A stretch of DNA of 64,000 bases from Demequina lignilytica. GTDB lineage: Bacteria; Actinomycetota; Actinomycetes; Actinomycetales; Demequinaceae. How positions within the stretch are numbered: position 1 is the first letter of the stretch; every line of letters begins with the position of its first letter. The translations under genes and the position numbers were made by a program. This document shows, piece by piece, positions 38,581-46,902 of the stretch. The notes below the pieces were generated by a model. The model did no database searches. It was not told where the DNA came from and was given only the letters and a program-made list of their open reading frames with translations. Location of the stretch: positions 620,001 to 684,000 of the forward strand of contig NZ_JAUHPX010000001.1 of NCBI RefSeq assembly GCF_030418305.1. The letters run 5' to 3'.

Positions 38581-40806
38581 TCATCCGCGGTCGAGGAACT
38601 TCTCCCGCTCCGGGTCCAGCATCTCCGCGATCGCGGCGGCGAGGGCCGGCTGGGCGGCGAGCTCGGGATCCTCCCGCACCAGGGAGGACGCCAGGTCGCG
38701 CGCCTCCGAGATGATCGCGGCGTCGCGGACGGCGCGCAGCAGCCGAAGCGAGTTGCGCCCGCCCGACTGCGCCGCGCCGAGCACGTCTCCCTCGCGGCGC
38801 AGCTCCAGATCCTTCTCCGCGAGCTCGAACCCGTCGGTGGTCGCGGCCAGCGCGGCCAGCCGCTCGTGGGCGACGGTGCCCGGCTCCGCCGCCGACACGA
38901 GCAGGCAGAGGCTCGGCCGGTCGCCGCGGCCCACACGGCCGCGCAGCTGGTGGAGCTGGGAGATGCCGAAGTGCTGGGCGTCGAGGATCACCATCGCCGT
39001 CGCCGCCGGCACGTCGACGCCGACCTCGATCACGGTGGTGGCGACCAGGACGGGCGCCGCGCCGTCCGCGAAGGCGCGCATCGCGGAGTCCTTCTGGTCG
39101 GGCGACAGCCGTCCGTGCATCACCCCGATCCCGACCCCCGCGAGCGCGGGCACGCCGTGCAGCTCGGCCGCCACCTCGGCGACCGCCGCGAGCGGCGGGC
39201 GGGACGGCTCGTCGTCCCCGGCATCGTCCCGGTCCCCCGGGGCGTCCAACGGGACGTCCTCCGGCTCCTCCTCGGTGTCGCCGTCGATCCGGGGGCACAC
39301 CACGTACGCGCGACCGCCCGCGTCGATCTCCTCGCGCACGCGGCCCCAGATCCGCTCGACCCAGGCGGCGTTGCCGGCCGGGACCACGTGGGTCACGGTC
39401 TCCCGACGCCCGGCGGGCCGCTCGCTCAGCACGGATGTCTCGAGGTCGCCGAAGACCGTCATCGCGACCGTGCGCGGGATGGGCGTCGCCGTCATGACCA
39501 GCGTGTGGGGCACGCGCTCGCCCCGTGCGCGGAGCGCGTCGCGCTGCTCGACGCCGAAGCGGTGCTGCTCGTCGACGACCACCAGGCCCAGGTCCGCGAA
39601 CTGGACGGTGTCGCCGAGCAGCGCGTGGGTGCCGACGACGATGCCGGCGGCGCCCGAGGCGGCCTCCGCGAGGGCCGCCCGACGCTCCTTCGACCCCTGC
39701 GAGCCGGTGAGCAGCGTCACCCGGGTCGCGCGGTCAGCCGCGGTGAGCAGCCCGCCGTCGGCGAGCGGGCCGAGCAGGTCGCGCAGCGATCGGGCGTGCT
39801 GCGCGGCGAGCACCTCGGTGGGCGCCAGGAGCGCGGCCTGCCCGCCGGCGTCCACCACCTGCAGCATCGCGCGCAGCGCCACCACGGTCTTGCCGGCGCC
39901 CACGTCGCCCTGAAGGAGCCGCAGCATCGGCGTCGAGCGCTCGAGGTCCGCCGCGATCTCCTCGCCCACCGACCGCTGGCCCGCGGTGAGGGCGTACGGG
40001 AGCCTGGCGTCGAGCGCGTCGACCAGGCCGTCGGCGGCGCGCGGTCGCGGCACCGCGGCGAGCGCGTCATGGTCGGCCCGCCGTCGCGCGAGCGCGGTCT
40101 GCAGCACCAGCGCCTCCTCGAAGCGCAGGCGGTCGCGCCCGCGACGGTGGTCGGACTCCGTCTCGGGCGTGTGCACCAGGCGCAGCGCCTCGAGCAGCGT
40201 GGGCAGCCCGCGCGTCTCGCGCAGGTCCGCGGGGATCGGGTCGGGGACGTCCTGCTCCGTCAGCGGATCGAGCACGGCGCGCACGGCGCGCGCGATGCGC
40301 CAGGTGGGCACGGACGCGGCGGCCGGGTAGAGCGGGATCGGGCGGGACGCCTCGGCGATCGCCTGATCCTCATCCGCGGCGTCGACCCCGACGATCAGGT
40401 AGTCGGGATGCGTGAGCTGGCGGCGACCGCGGTAGTCGCCGACCGTCCCGGTGAACAGCCCGCGCCGCCCGGGGCGGAGCTTGTCCTCGTGCATGCGGAG
40501 CACGCCCGCCCGCTTGGCGAAGAACGTCAGCTGCAGCGAGTCGCGGCCATCCGTCACGATCGCCTCCAGCATGGCGCCGCCCCGCGAGCGCATCTGCCGC
40601 ACCGTCGCGGACCTGACCTGCGCCATCACGGTGACATGCTCGCCCAGCGCGAGGTCGCCCAGCGCTGTCAGCTCGCCGGGAGCGCCGTAGCGGCGCGGGT
40701 AGTGGCGGAGCAGGTCCCCCGAGGTGATGAGCCCCAGCTTCTCGAGCGAGTCGGCCGTGCGGGCGCCGAGCACCTTCGCGAGCGGTTCCGCGAGCAGGCC
40801 GGTCAT
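38581..40806 (-). CDS. recG: ATP-dependent DNA helicase RecG
   Basis: Branch-migrating helicase of 741 residues that rescues stalled forks. An N-terminal OB-fold wedge domain (about 45-150) precedes the SF2 helicase domains: Walker A LLQGDVGAGKTVVAL, DEQH box VVVDEQHRFGV, motif III MTATPIPRT, and motif VI QLRGRVGRGDRPS. A Glu/Asp-rich insert near IDGDTEEEPEDV is a lineage feature. The ATG at 40806 overlaps the stop of the DAK-domain gene (ATGA). Confidence 0.95.
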   Translation of the reverse strand: MTGLLAEPLAKVLGARTADSLEKLGLITSGDLLRHYPRRYGAPGELTALGDLALGEHVTVMAQVRSATVRQMRSRGGAMLEAIVTDGRDSLQLTFFAKRAGVLRMHEDKLRPGRRGLFTGTVGDYRGRRQLTHPDYLIVGVDAADEDQAIAEASRPIPLYPAAASVPTWRIARAVRAVLDPLTEQDVPDPIPADLRETRGLPTLLEALRLVHTPETESDHRRGRDRLRFEEALVLQTALARRRADHDALAAVPRPRAADGLVDALDARLPYALTAGQRSVGEEIAADLERSTPMLRLLQGDVGAGKTVVALRAMLQVVDAGGQAALLAPTEVLAAQHARSLRDLLGPLADGGLLTAADRATRVTLLTGSQGSKERRAALAEAASGAAGIVVGTHALLGDTVQFADLGLVVVDEQHRFGVEQRDALRARGERVPHTLVMTATPIPRTVAMTVFGDLETSVLSERPAGRRETVTHVVPAGNAAWVERIWGRVREEIDAGGRAYVVCPRIDGDTEEEPEDVPLDAPGDRDDAGDDEPSRPPLAAVAEVAAELHGVPALAGVGIGVMHGRLSPDQKDSAMRAFADGAAPVLVATTVIEVGVDVPAATAMVILDAQHFGISQLHQLRGRVGRGDRPSLCLLVSAAEPGTVAHERLAALAATTDGFELAEKDLELRREGDVLGAAQSGGRNSLRLLRAVRDAAIISEARDLASSLVREDPELAAQPALAAAIAEMLDPEREKFLDRG

Positions 40807-42317
40807 CCCGGCGCCGCCTCCACCCCGATGAGGACGGGCGGCCACACCTGACCCCCGGCGTGGACGACGACCTCGGCCTCCGGGGCCCGCGCCTCGAGCG
40901 ACAGCCGCGCGTGGTCGGCGACGCCCATCTCCACACCCCTGCCGAGGATGAGCGTCACGACGTCGGTGTCCCGGTCGACGATCCGGTCGAGATCATCGTC
41001 CAGGGCGTCGCCCGTGCTGTCCGCCACCGTGGTGGCGGCGACCGCCGCGCGCATGAGCGCGACGACGTCCTCGCCGGGCGTGGCGAGGGCCGAGGCCGCG
41101 ACGGCCGCGATCACGTGGGCCTCGTGCGACGCGTCGATCACCACCAGGCGCGGCCGTCCCTTCCTCGCCGCGAGGGCGCGCGCCGCGCCGAGCAGCTGCG
41201 CGTCGCCCGCGACCACGATCGCCTCGGCGCCCGAGGCGTCGCGCACGGCGCGGGCGAGGTCGCGCCTGCCGAGCGCTCCCGGGTCGGGCACCACGAGCAC
41301 CACGGCGCCCGCGTCGGCGAGGGGCTCCGCGAGCCCGGGGCACACGGTGAGCGCGACCACCCCGGTGGCGGCGCGGTCGTTCCCGATGCTCATCGCGATC
41401 GAGCGGACCACGATCTGGTGGGCGTGGGTCTCGGCGGCGATGTCGACGGCGCGGTGCGGGTGGTCGGTGTGGACGTGGGCGTGGACCAGGCCGTGGCCCG
41501 CCGTCACGGTGACGGAGTCGCCGACCTCCTCCAGGCGCGCGATCAGCTGGGCGCGGAGGTCCTCGGCACGCTCGGCGACGAACATCACCTCGTAGGCGCC
41601 GCCGTGCTCCTGGCCATGGTCGAGGTGCCCCGGCTGCGCGGTACGCCGCCGACGGCCGGGCAGCTCCCACTTCACCTCGGGGAAGTCCTTCAGCGCGTCG
41701 GGCCCGGCGATGGTCTCCGCGAGCATCTCGAGCTGGAGCACGAGCGCCGCCGCACCGGCGTCGACCACCCCGGCCTCGCGCGCGCTCGGCAGCTTCTCGG
41801 GGGTCCGGGCCAGCTCGGCACGCGCCCCCTCGACGGCGGCGACGATCACCGCCTCGCGGGTGCCGCGCTCGGCGGCGACGTCGGTGGCCGACCGCGCCGC
41901 GGCGCGCGCCACCGTGAGGATCGTGCCCTCGACCGGGGTGCTGACCGCGGCGTAGGCGGCCTCGGCGGCGCGGGCGAGCGCCTGCGCGATGCCGTGCGAG
42001 TCGACCTCCTCCAGCCCGCCGCGGTCGTCGAGCACCCGGAGCAGCGCGCCCAGGTACTGGCTGACGATCACCCCGGAGTTGCCCCGCGCACCCATGAGCA
42101 CGCCTCGCGCGAAGGCGGCGGCCACATCGCGGTGGGAGGCGTCCGCGGGCAGGCGCGCGATGGCGCGGCTGCCCTCCTGAAGCGTGAGGTAGACGTTGGT
42201 GCCGGTGTCCGAGTCGGCGACCGGGAACACGTTGATCGCGTCGAGCTCGCCGCGCGACGAATGCACGGCCTCGAGACCCGAGCGCAGCCAGCGGCGCAGG
42301 GCGTGCGCTTCGCTCAC
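40803..42317 (-). CDS. DAK2-domain fatty acid kinase, FakA/YloV-like
   Basis: Protein of 504 residues: an N-terminal DAK2 nucleotide-binding domain (VFPVADSDTGTNVYLT, GARGNSGVIVSQYLGA) and a C-terminal FakA-type domain with HVHTDHPHRAV. FakA with a FakB lipid carrier phosphorylates fatty acids, but no FakB gene is in view. The fakA-recG order is common in Gram-positives. The GTG start has GGAGGTG upstream. A -10 candidate GATAGT (complement of 42363-42368) lies in the divergent region shared with rpmB. Confidence 0.9.
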   Translation of the reverse strand: MSEAHALRRWLRSGLEAVHSSRGELDAINVFPVADSDTGTNVYLTLQEGSRAIARLPADASHRDVAAAFARGVLMGARGNSGVIVSQYLGALLRVLDDRGGLEEVDSHGIAQALARAAEAAYAAVSTPVEGTILTVARAAARSATDVAAERGTREAVIVAAVEGARAELARTPEKLPSAREAGVVDAGAAALVLQLEMLAETIAGPDALKDFPEVKWELPGRRRRTAQPGHLDHGQEHGGAYEVMFVAERAEDLRAQLIARLEEVGDSVTVTAGHGLVHAHVHTDHPHRAVDIAAETHAHQIVVRSIAMSIGNDRAATGVVALTVCPGLAEPLADAGAVVLVVPDPGALGRRDLARAVRDASGAEAIVVAGDAQLLGAARALAARKGRPRLVVIDASHEAHVIAAVAASALATPGEDVVALMRAAVAATTVADSTGDALDDDLDRIVDRDTDVVTLILGRGVEMGVADHARLSLEARAPEAEVVVHAGGQVWPPVLIGVEAAPG

Positions 42318-42430
42318 TGAACACCTCCGGTCGCGGGCCGGCGCAGCGGTGGCCGCCCGCGTACTATCGTGGCACGGCCCGCCGACACGGCGGGCACCCG
42401 GCGACGCCGCGAGGCCCCTCGCGCGCGCAT

Positions 42431-42516
42431 TTGCCGGACCCGGGATGCGTCGGTTACCCTAGTGCGGTTGCCCGAGCACCCGGGCCCCACAGATTTGCAG
42501 GCACCTATCGGCCTGC
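42431..42516 (+). promoter_or_regulatory. rpmB promoter and leader hairpin
   Basis: TTGCCG (42431-42436), an 18-bp spacer and TACCCT (42455-42460) form the promoter. The leader contains GCAGGC-N8-GCCTGC (42497-42502 and 42511-42516), a small hairpin 20 bp before the ribosome site AGGAG. The hairpin could be an L28 control element or chance. Confidence 0.6.
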
Positions 42517-42537
42517 GCCGACTCTAGGAGAACTATC

Positions 42538-42729
42538 GTGGCTGCAAATTGCGACGTCTGCGGCAAGGGACCGTCCTTCGGTCACTCCATCTCGCACTCG
42601 CACCGCCGCACCAAGCGTCGCTGGAACCCGAACATCCAGCGCGTGCGTGCCGTGGTCGCCGGCACCCCCAAGCGTGTCAACGTGTGCACCTCGTGCCTCA
42701 AGGCCGGCAAGGTCACCCGCGCCATCTGA
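42538..42729 (+). CDS. rpmB: Ribosomal protein bL28 (zinc form)
   Basis: Protein of 63 residues starting at GTG with AANCDVCGKGPSFGHSISHS and ending KAGKVTRAI. It contains two CxxC pairs (CDVC near the start and CTSC near the end), so it is the zinc-binding form. AGGAG precedes the start. It is a single-gene unit with its own promoter and a textbook terminator. Confidence 0.97.
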   Translation: MAANCDVCGKGPSFGHSISHSHRRTKRRWNPNIQRVRAVVAGTPKRVNVCTSCLKAGKVTRAI

Positions 42730-42750
42730 CGCGGACCTGCCCGTCCCCGA

Positions 42751-42788
42751 CGGACGCTCCCTTGACGGGGGCGTCCGTTTTCTTTTTC
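42751..42788 (+). terminator. Intrinsic terminator after rpmB
   Basis: CGGACGCTCCC (42751-42761) pairs with GGGGGCGTCCG (42767-42777), 11 bp with one T-G wobble and a 5-nt loop, followed by TTTTCTTTTTC. Confidence 0.95.
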
Positions 42789-42801
42789 ACGCGGCGCCGG
42801 C

Positions 42802-43743
42802 TCAGGCGCCGAAGTGGTCCCATCCCAGCCGGTCCGGCTCCTCGCCGTCGACCCGGATCCCGGCGAACGCGTCCGTCGTCTCGCCCACCACGGTCCACCC
42901 GCCGGGCACCATCGAGGCGCGCGGGAAGACCGCGAGCATCGCGTGGTCCTCGCCGCCGGTGAGCGCCCACGGGCGCGGGTCCACCTGGAGCTCGATGGCG
43001 ACGAGCCGCGCGCCCTCGTGCAGCGGGACGTCGGCGCCGAGGATCTCGATGCCCACCTCGGACGCGCGCGCGATACGTGCCGCGTCGCGGAGCAGGCCGT
43101 CGGAGATGTCCATCAGCGCGGTGGCGCCGTGCAGGGCCGCCTCGAGGCCCGCGCCGATCCGCGGCCGCGGTCGGCGGAACAGCCCGATGCTCTCGGCGTC
43201 GATCTCCCGGCCCTCGGCGAGCTGGACGTAGCCGGCGGCCGCCGCGCCGAGCGGCGCCGAGACCGCGACCAGCTGCCCGGGCAGCGCGTCGGCGCGCGTG
43301 ATCGGCTCGGTCCCGTGGGTCTCGCCGAGCACCGTGACGGAGACGATCACGTCGCGCGCGCCGGACAGGTCGCCGCCCACCACGCCCACCCCGTGCGGCT
43401 CGCACGCCTCGCGCAGCCCGTCGGCGAAGCGCAGCACCCAGTCCGCGTCGAGCGACGCGGGCGCCGCGAGCGTGACCTGCAGCGCGGTGGGGACCGCACC
43501 CATGGCGTCGATGTCGGCGAGGTTCTGCATGGCCGCCCGCCACCCCACGTCCTCGGGGCTGGACCAGTCCATCCGGAAGTGGACGTCCTGCACCAGGATG
43601 TCCGAGGAGACCACCAGGTCGCCGTCGACGGCGACCACCGCCGCATCGTCGCCCGGCCCGAGGATCTCGGAGTCCGTCACGGGCAGCCGCGGGGCGAACG
43701 CCGCGATGAGCGCGTCCTCCCCCATCTCGCCGATCGTCGTCAT
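42802..43743 (-). CDS. thiL: Thiamine-monophosphate kinase
   Basis: Kinase of 313 residues that makes thiamine pyrophosphate from thiamine phosphate. It has the PurM/ThiL fold with GPGDDAAVV, SSDILVQDVHFR, the metal site GGDLSGA, DISDGLLRD and ALTGGEDHAML. The ATG at 43743 lies 6 nt after TACGCT (complement of 43750-43755), so the transcript is probably leaderless. It is divergent from the TfoX-like gene. Confidence 0.93.
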   Translation of the reverse strand: MTTIGEMGEDALIAAFAPRLPVTDSEILGPGDDAAVVAVDGDLVVSSDILVQDVHFRMDWSSPEDVGWRAAMQNLADIDAMGAVPTALQVTLAAPASLDADWVLRFADGLREACEPHGVGVVGGDLSGARDVIVSVTVLGETHGTEPITRADALPGQLVAVSAPLGAAAAGYVQLAEGREIDAESIGLFRRPRPRIGAGLEAALHGATALMDISDGLLRDAARIARASEVGIEILGADVPLHEGARLVAIELQVDPRPWALTGGEDHAMLAVFPRASMVPGGWTVVGETTDAFAGIRVDGEEPDRLGWDHFGA

Positions 43744-43746
43744 GGG

Positions 43747-43791
43747 GCCAGCGTAGGCCGGGCGGGACCGGGTCCGGACACCTACGCTGGC
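43747..43791. promoter_or_regulatory. Divergent leaderless promoter pair
   Basis: GCCAGCGTAGG (43747-43757) and CCTACGCTGGC (43781-43791) form a perfect 11-bp inverted repeat placed symmetrically between two divergent ATG codons (43743 minus, 43795 plus). Each arm contains a -10 box TACGCT exactly 6 nt from its ATG, so both messages should start at or next to the start codon. Confidence 0.7.
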
Positions 43792-43794
43792 GGC

Positions 43795-44130
43795 ATGGAG
43801 ATGCCCCGCCCGACCGACGCCCAGAAGGACGCCTTCCGCTCGCTGGTGCCCGACGCGCCCGGCGTCGAGGTGCGACCGATGTTCGGCCAGCTCGCCGCGT
43901 TCGTGGGCGGGAACATGTTCATGTGCCTGTTCGGCGACCGCGTCGCGTTCAAGCTCGACGAGCCGGCCCTGGAGGCCGCGCTGTCCCGCCCCGAGGCCGC
44001 GCCCTTCGCGCCCGGCGGACGGACGATGCGCGAGTACGTCTCCCTGCCGCTCGCGGCCGAGTCCGGCGAGGAGACCGACCGGGCGCTCGCCTACGTCGCG
44101 ACGCTGCCGCCGAAGCCGCCCCGCCGCTGA
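43795..44130 (+). CDS. TfoX N-terminal domain protein
   Basis: Small protein of 111 residues with the TfoX_N fold: VEVRPMFGQLAAFVGGNMFMCLFGDRVAFKL and a REYVSLPL strand. The domain is that of the competence regulator TfoX but without its C-terminal half; in actinobacteria such stand-alone proteins have no proven role. The first codon lies 6 nt after TACGCT (43783-43788), so a leaderless message is likely. It shares its promoter region with thiL. Confidence 0.8.
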   Translation: MEMPRPTDAQKDAFRSLVPDAPGVEVRPMFGQLAAFVGGNMFMCLFGDRVAFKLDEPALEAALSRPEAAPFAPGGRTMREYVSLPLAAESGEETDRALAYVATLPPKPPRR

Positions 44131-44230
44131 CCGGGACGCGGCCGGCGCGGGTCCCGGCGCGGCGCCCGGTATCCTCTGCGGTGCGCCCATCGCCGCGCGC
44201 TCATCCCGTCAGCATCCGAGGAGCGCCTTC

Positions 44231-44851
44231 ATGACCGAGCCCACCACCGCCCCCGCCGGGACGCCGCACACCGTCCTCGAGGACGTGGTCGGCGTCCTCA
44301 CGGGCTGCACGCTCCTCGGCGTCGGCCTGGTGCTGCTCAAGGCCGGCGGCCTGGTCACCGGCGGCACCGCGGGTCTGTCGCTGCTGCTGAGCTACGCGAT
44401 GCACGTGCCGCTGCCGGTCCTGCTCATCCTGGTCAACCTGCCGTTCATCGCGCTGGCCGCATGGAAGTCGGGCTGGACGTTCGCGCTGCGGTCCGCCGCG
44501 ACCGTCGGGCTCGTGTCGATCACCTCGGCGGTCGCCCAGCAGTTCCTGCACATCGAGAACGTCGACACGGTGTTCGCCGCGATCGCCGCCAACGTGATCT
44601 GCGGCGTGGGCATCCTCATCATCTTCCGCCACAAGTCCTCCGTCGGCGGCTTCTCCGTGATCGCGGTCATGCTGCAGGAGCGCACGCGGATCCGCGCCGG
44701 TCACGTGCTGATGGTGCTGGACACCTCGGTGATCCTGCTGTCCTTCACCGTGCGCGAGCCGTGGGTCGTGGCGATCTCCGCTCTGGGCGCCATCGCGCTG
44801 AGCGTCATCATCACCATGAACCACAAGCCCGGGCGGTACACGGGCTACTGA
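44231..44851 (+). CDS. YitT/YczE-like integral membrane protein
   Basis: Membrane protein of 206 residues with about six helices (near 22-45, 55-78, 83-103, 115-133, 155-172 and 177-196). The loop AGGLVTGGTAGLSLLLSY and the later KSSVGGFSVIAVMLQE match the internally repeated GGxxGxS motif of the YitT family. Function is unknown; transport has been suggested for the family. AGGAG lies upstream. It is convergent with the MATE exporter with 6 bp between the ends. Confidence 0.8.
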   Translation: MTEPTTAPAGTPHTVLEDVVGVLTGCTLLGVGLVLLKAGGLVTGGTAGLSLLLSYAMHVPLPVLLILVNLPFIALAAWKSGWTFALRSAATVGLVSITSAVAQQFLHIENVDTVFAAIAANVICGVGILIIFRHKSSVGGFSVIAVMLQERTRIRAGHVLMVLDTSVILLSFTVREPWVVAISALGAIALSVIITMNHKPGRYTGY

Positions 44852-44857
44852 GCCCGC

Positions 44858-46210
44858 TCACGCCTCCGCGGCGTGCAGCCACGCACCCCGGCGCGTGATC
44901 CGCCAGTACGCGATCCCCAGGAAGACCCCGCGCGCGGCGTTGAACAGCAGGAACGCGCGCCACAGGTCGTGGTTGCGGCCGTCGGGGATCCAGGCGAGCC
45001 CCGCGAGCAGCACCGGCACGAACACGACGATCACCGAGGCCGCCATGGTCCACGCCATCGCGCGCGTGCGTCCCGATCCCAGGAACACGCCGTCGAAAAG
45101 GTAGGCGCCCGCGGAGACCAGCGGCAGCCACACCACCCAGCCGATGTAGTCGTCGACCGCCTGCGTCACCTCGGGCAGGGAGGTCAGCACCGACACGAAC
45201 GGGCCGGAGGCGACCAGGTACAGCAGCGAGAACGCCGCGCCGATACCGACGGCCGGCAGGGCGGAGGCGGCGACCGCCCGGTGGAAGGCGGGCACGTCGC
45301 GCGCGCCGATCTCGCGCGACACCATCGCCTCGGCGGCGTGCGCGTAGCCGTCCTGGCCGTAGCTGGCGAGCAGCATCAGCTGCATCAGGATCGCGTTCGC
45401 CGCGAGGATCTCGGGGCCCAGCCGGGCGCCGTACGCGGTGACGAACATGAGCACCGCGTAGATCAGCGCCGTGCGGATCACCAGGTCGGTGTTCATCGCC
45501 ATGAGGCGGCGCCATCCCGAGCGCAGCCCGCGGCCGCGCCAGCGCCGCGCCCCCGCGCGCAGCGAGGACGGTGCCGCCCGCCACCACAGCACGAGCGCCA
45601 GCGCGAGGCCCAGCCACTCGGCGATCACGGTCGCCCAGGCCGCGCCCGCGGAGTTCCACCCGAGCCCGCCGACGAACGCGACGTCGAGGCCCAGGTTCAC
45701 CACGTTGACGGTGGCGACGATCGCGAGCGGGCGGCGGGTGTCGCCCGAGCCCACGAACCATCCGCTGATCACCAGCGTGAGGAGCGCCGCGGGCACCGAG
45801 GTCATGCGGATCCACGCGTACTGGATCGCGAGCTCGCGCACGTCGCCGGCGGGCGCCAGCACCGACATCAGGGCCGGGATGGCGATCCACTGGAGCACCA
45901 GGGCCCCCGCGCCCAGGGCGACCGCGAGCAGCGCCGCGCGCTGCGCGTGCGTCAGCGCCGCATCGTCCCGTCCCGCGCCGCGCGCGCGTCCGACCAGCGA
46001 CGTGGTGCCGGTCCGCAGGAACCCGACGAGCCACATCAGCGCGCTCAGGACCGTCGAGCCGAGCGCCACGGCGCCGATGTGCGTCGCGGTCGAGAAATGG
46101 CCCAGCATCGCGGTGTCGACGAGGCCCACCAGCGGCACCGTGACGTTGCCGACGATCGCGGGCCAGGCCAGGGAGAAGGCCCGGCGATGCGGGAGCGGCG
46201 CGGGTGTCAC
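44858..46210 (-). CDS. MATE-family efflux transporter (DinF-like)
   Basis: Twelve-helix exporter of 450 residues of the multidrug and toxin extrusion family, DinF branch. Seen are LAWPAIVGNVTVPLVGLVDTAMLGH at the N-terminus, the Asp in helix 1, GFLRTGTTSLVGRARGAG, and the pseudo-twofold repeat of this pattern beginning AMNTDLVIRTALI. It probably exchanges a cationic or oxidised compound for H+ or Na+. The GTG at 46210 is 6 nt after TAACGT (complement of 46217-46222), so a leaderless message is likely. It is divergent from the DUF3515 gene. Confidence 0.9.
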   Translation of the reverse strand: MTPAPLPHRRAFSLAWPAIVGNVTVPLVGLVDTAMLGHFSTATHIGAVALGSTVLSALMWLVGFLRTGTTSLVGRARGAGRDDAALTHAQRAALLAVALGAGALVLQWIAIPALMSVLAPAGDVRELAIQYAWIRMTSVPAALLTLVISGWFVGSGDTRRPLAIVATVNVVNLGLDVAFVGGLGWNSAGAAWATVIAEWLGLALALVLWWRAAPSSLRAGARRWRGRGLRSGWRRLMAMNTDLVIRTALIYAVLMFVTAYGARLGPEILAANAILMQLMLLASYGQDGYAHAAEAMVSREIGARDVPAFHRAVAASALPAVGIGAAFSLLYLVASGPFVSVLTSLPEVTQAVDDYIGWVVWLPLVSAGAYLFDGVFLGSGRTRAMAWTMAASVIVVFVPVLLAGLAWIPDGRNHDLWRAFLLFNAARGVFLGIAYWRITRRGAWLHAAEA

Positions 46211-46264
46211 ACGGCGACGTTACCCGGTCCGGCGGACGCCCCGGACGCCCCTAGGCTGAGAGGC

Positions 46265-46735
46265 ATGATCCCCCGTCCGGCAGCCGCCGCAGCCGTGCTC
46301 GCCGCGGCCGCCGCACCCCTGCTGACGGGCTGCGCGTCGCCGCTGGTGGTCGACCCCGCGCCGTACGCCGCCGACGTCGACTGCGCGCGCGTGATGCTGG
46401 CCATGCCGGAGGACCTGGGAGGGCTGCCGGGGCAGCCCACGAGCTCGCAGGCGACCGCCGCGTGGGGCGAGGAGTACCCGCTCGTCATGCGCTGCGGCGT
46501 CGAGCCGCCCGGGCCCACCACCGACGAGTGCCTCAGCATCGAGACGTCGGCCGCGACCGTCGACTGGCTGGTGATCGACGAGGGCGGCACGTGGCGCACC
46601 GTGACCTTCGGGCGCTCCCCTGCGGTCGAGCTCGTGGTGCCGAAGGAGCGGGCGCAGGACGCGCTGGGCGACGTGCTCGCGGAGGTCTCCCCGGCGGCCG
46701 CCCTCGCGCCCGCCAACGGCCTCGAGTGCCGCTGA
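46265..46735 (+). CDS. DUF3515 lipoprotein
   Basis: Predicted lipoprotein of 156 residues. The signal peptide runs to a lipobox LLTGCAS with the cysteine at residue 23. The mature part has the DUF3515 pattern DCARVMLAMPEDLGGLPGQPTSS and AAWGEEYPLVMRCGVEPPGPTTDECL, with paired Cys residues that may form disulphides. DUF3515 genes are commonly found beside ddl in actinobacteria, as here, but their role is unknown. The ATG lies 7 nt after TAGGCT (46252-46257), so it is probably leaderless. Confidence 0.85.
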   Translation: MIPRPAAAAAVLAAAAAPLLTGCASPLVVDPAPYAADVDCARVMLAMPEDLGGLPGQPTSSQATAAWGEEYPLVMRCGVEPPGPTTDECLSIETSAATVDWLVIDEGGTWRTVTFGRSPAVELVVPKERAQDALGDVLAEVSPAAALAPANGLECR

Positions 46736-46766
46736 CCCGGTCCCATCCGGTCCCGCCCGGCCCTTT

Positions 46767-46869
46767 CCCGGACACTCCGCACGGATCTGGGCGCGACACG
46801 CCGGTCAGGAGCGACGATGCGCGTCCCCCGGACGGCGTGTCGGCCCCGGTTCCGTGCGGGCTGTCCGGG
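46767..46869. repeat. Dispersed imperfect palindrome, copy B
   Basis: A 103-bp hairpin between the convergent DUF3515 and ddl genes. The outer arms are CCCGGACA (46767-46774) and TGTCCGGG (46862-46869), then CCGCACGG (46777-46784) and CCGTGCGG (46852-46859), then GCGCGACACGCCGG and CGGCGTGTCGG. The boxes match copy A at 7546-7642. The apical loop carries GCGACGATGCGCG, a one-base variant of the recurring 9-mer. It may end both transcripts, but no T-run follows. Confidence 0.7.
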
Positions 46870-46902
46870 GGCGGGAGGTCGGGCCGAGGCGCGGGTTGAA
46901 GC

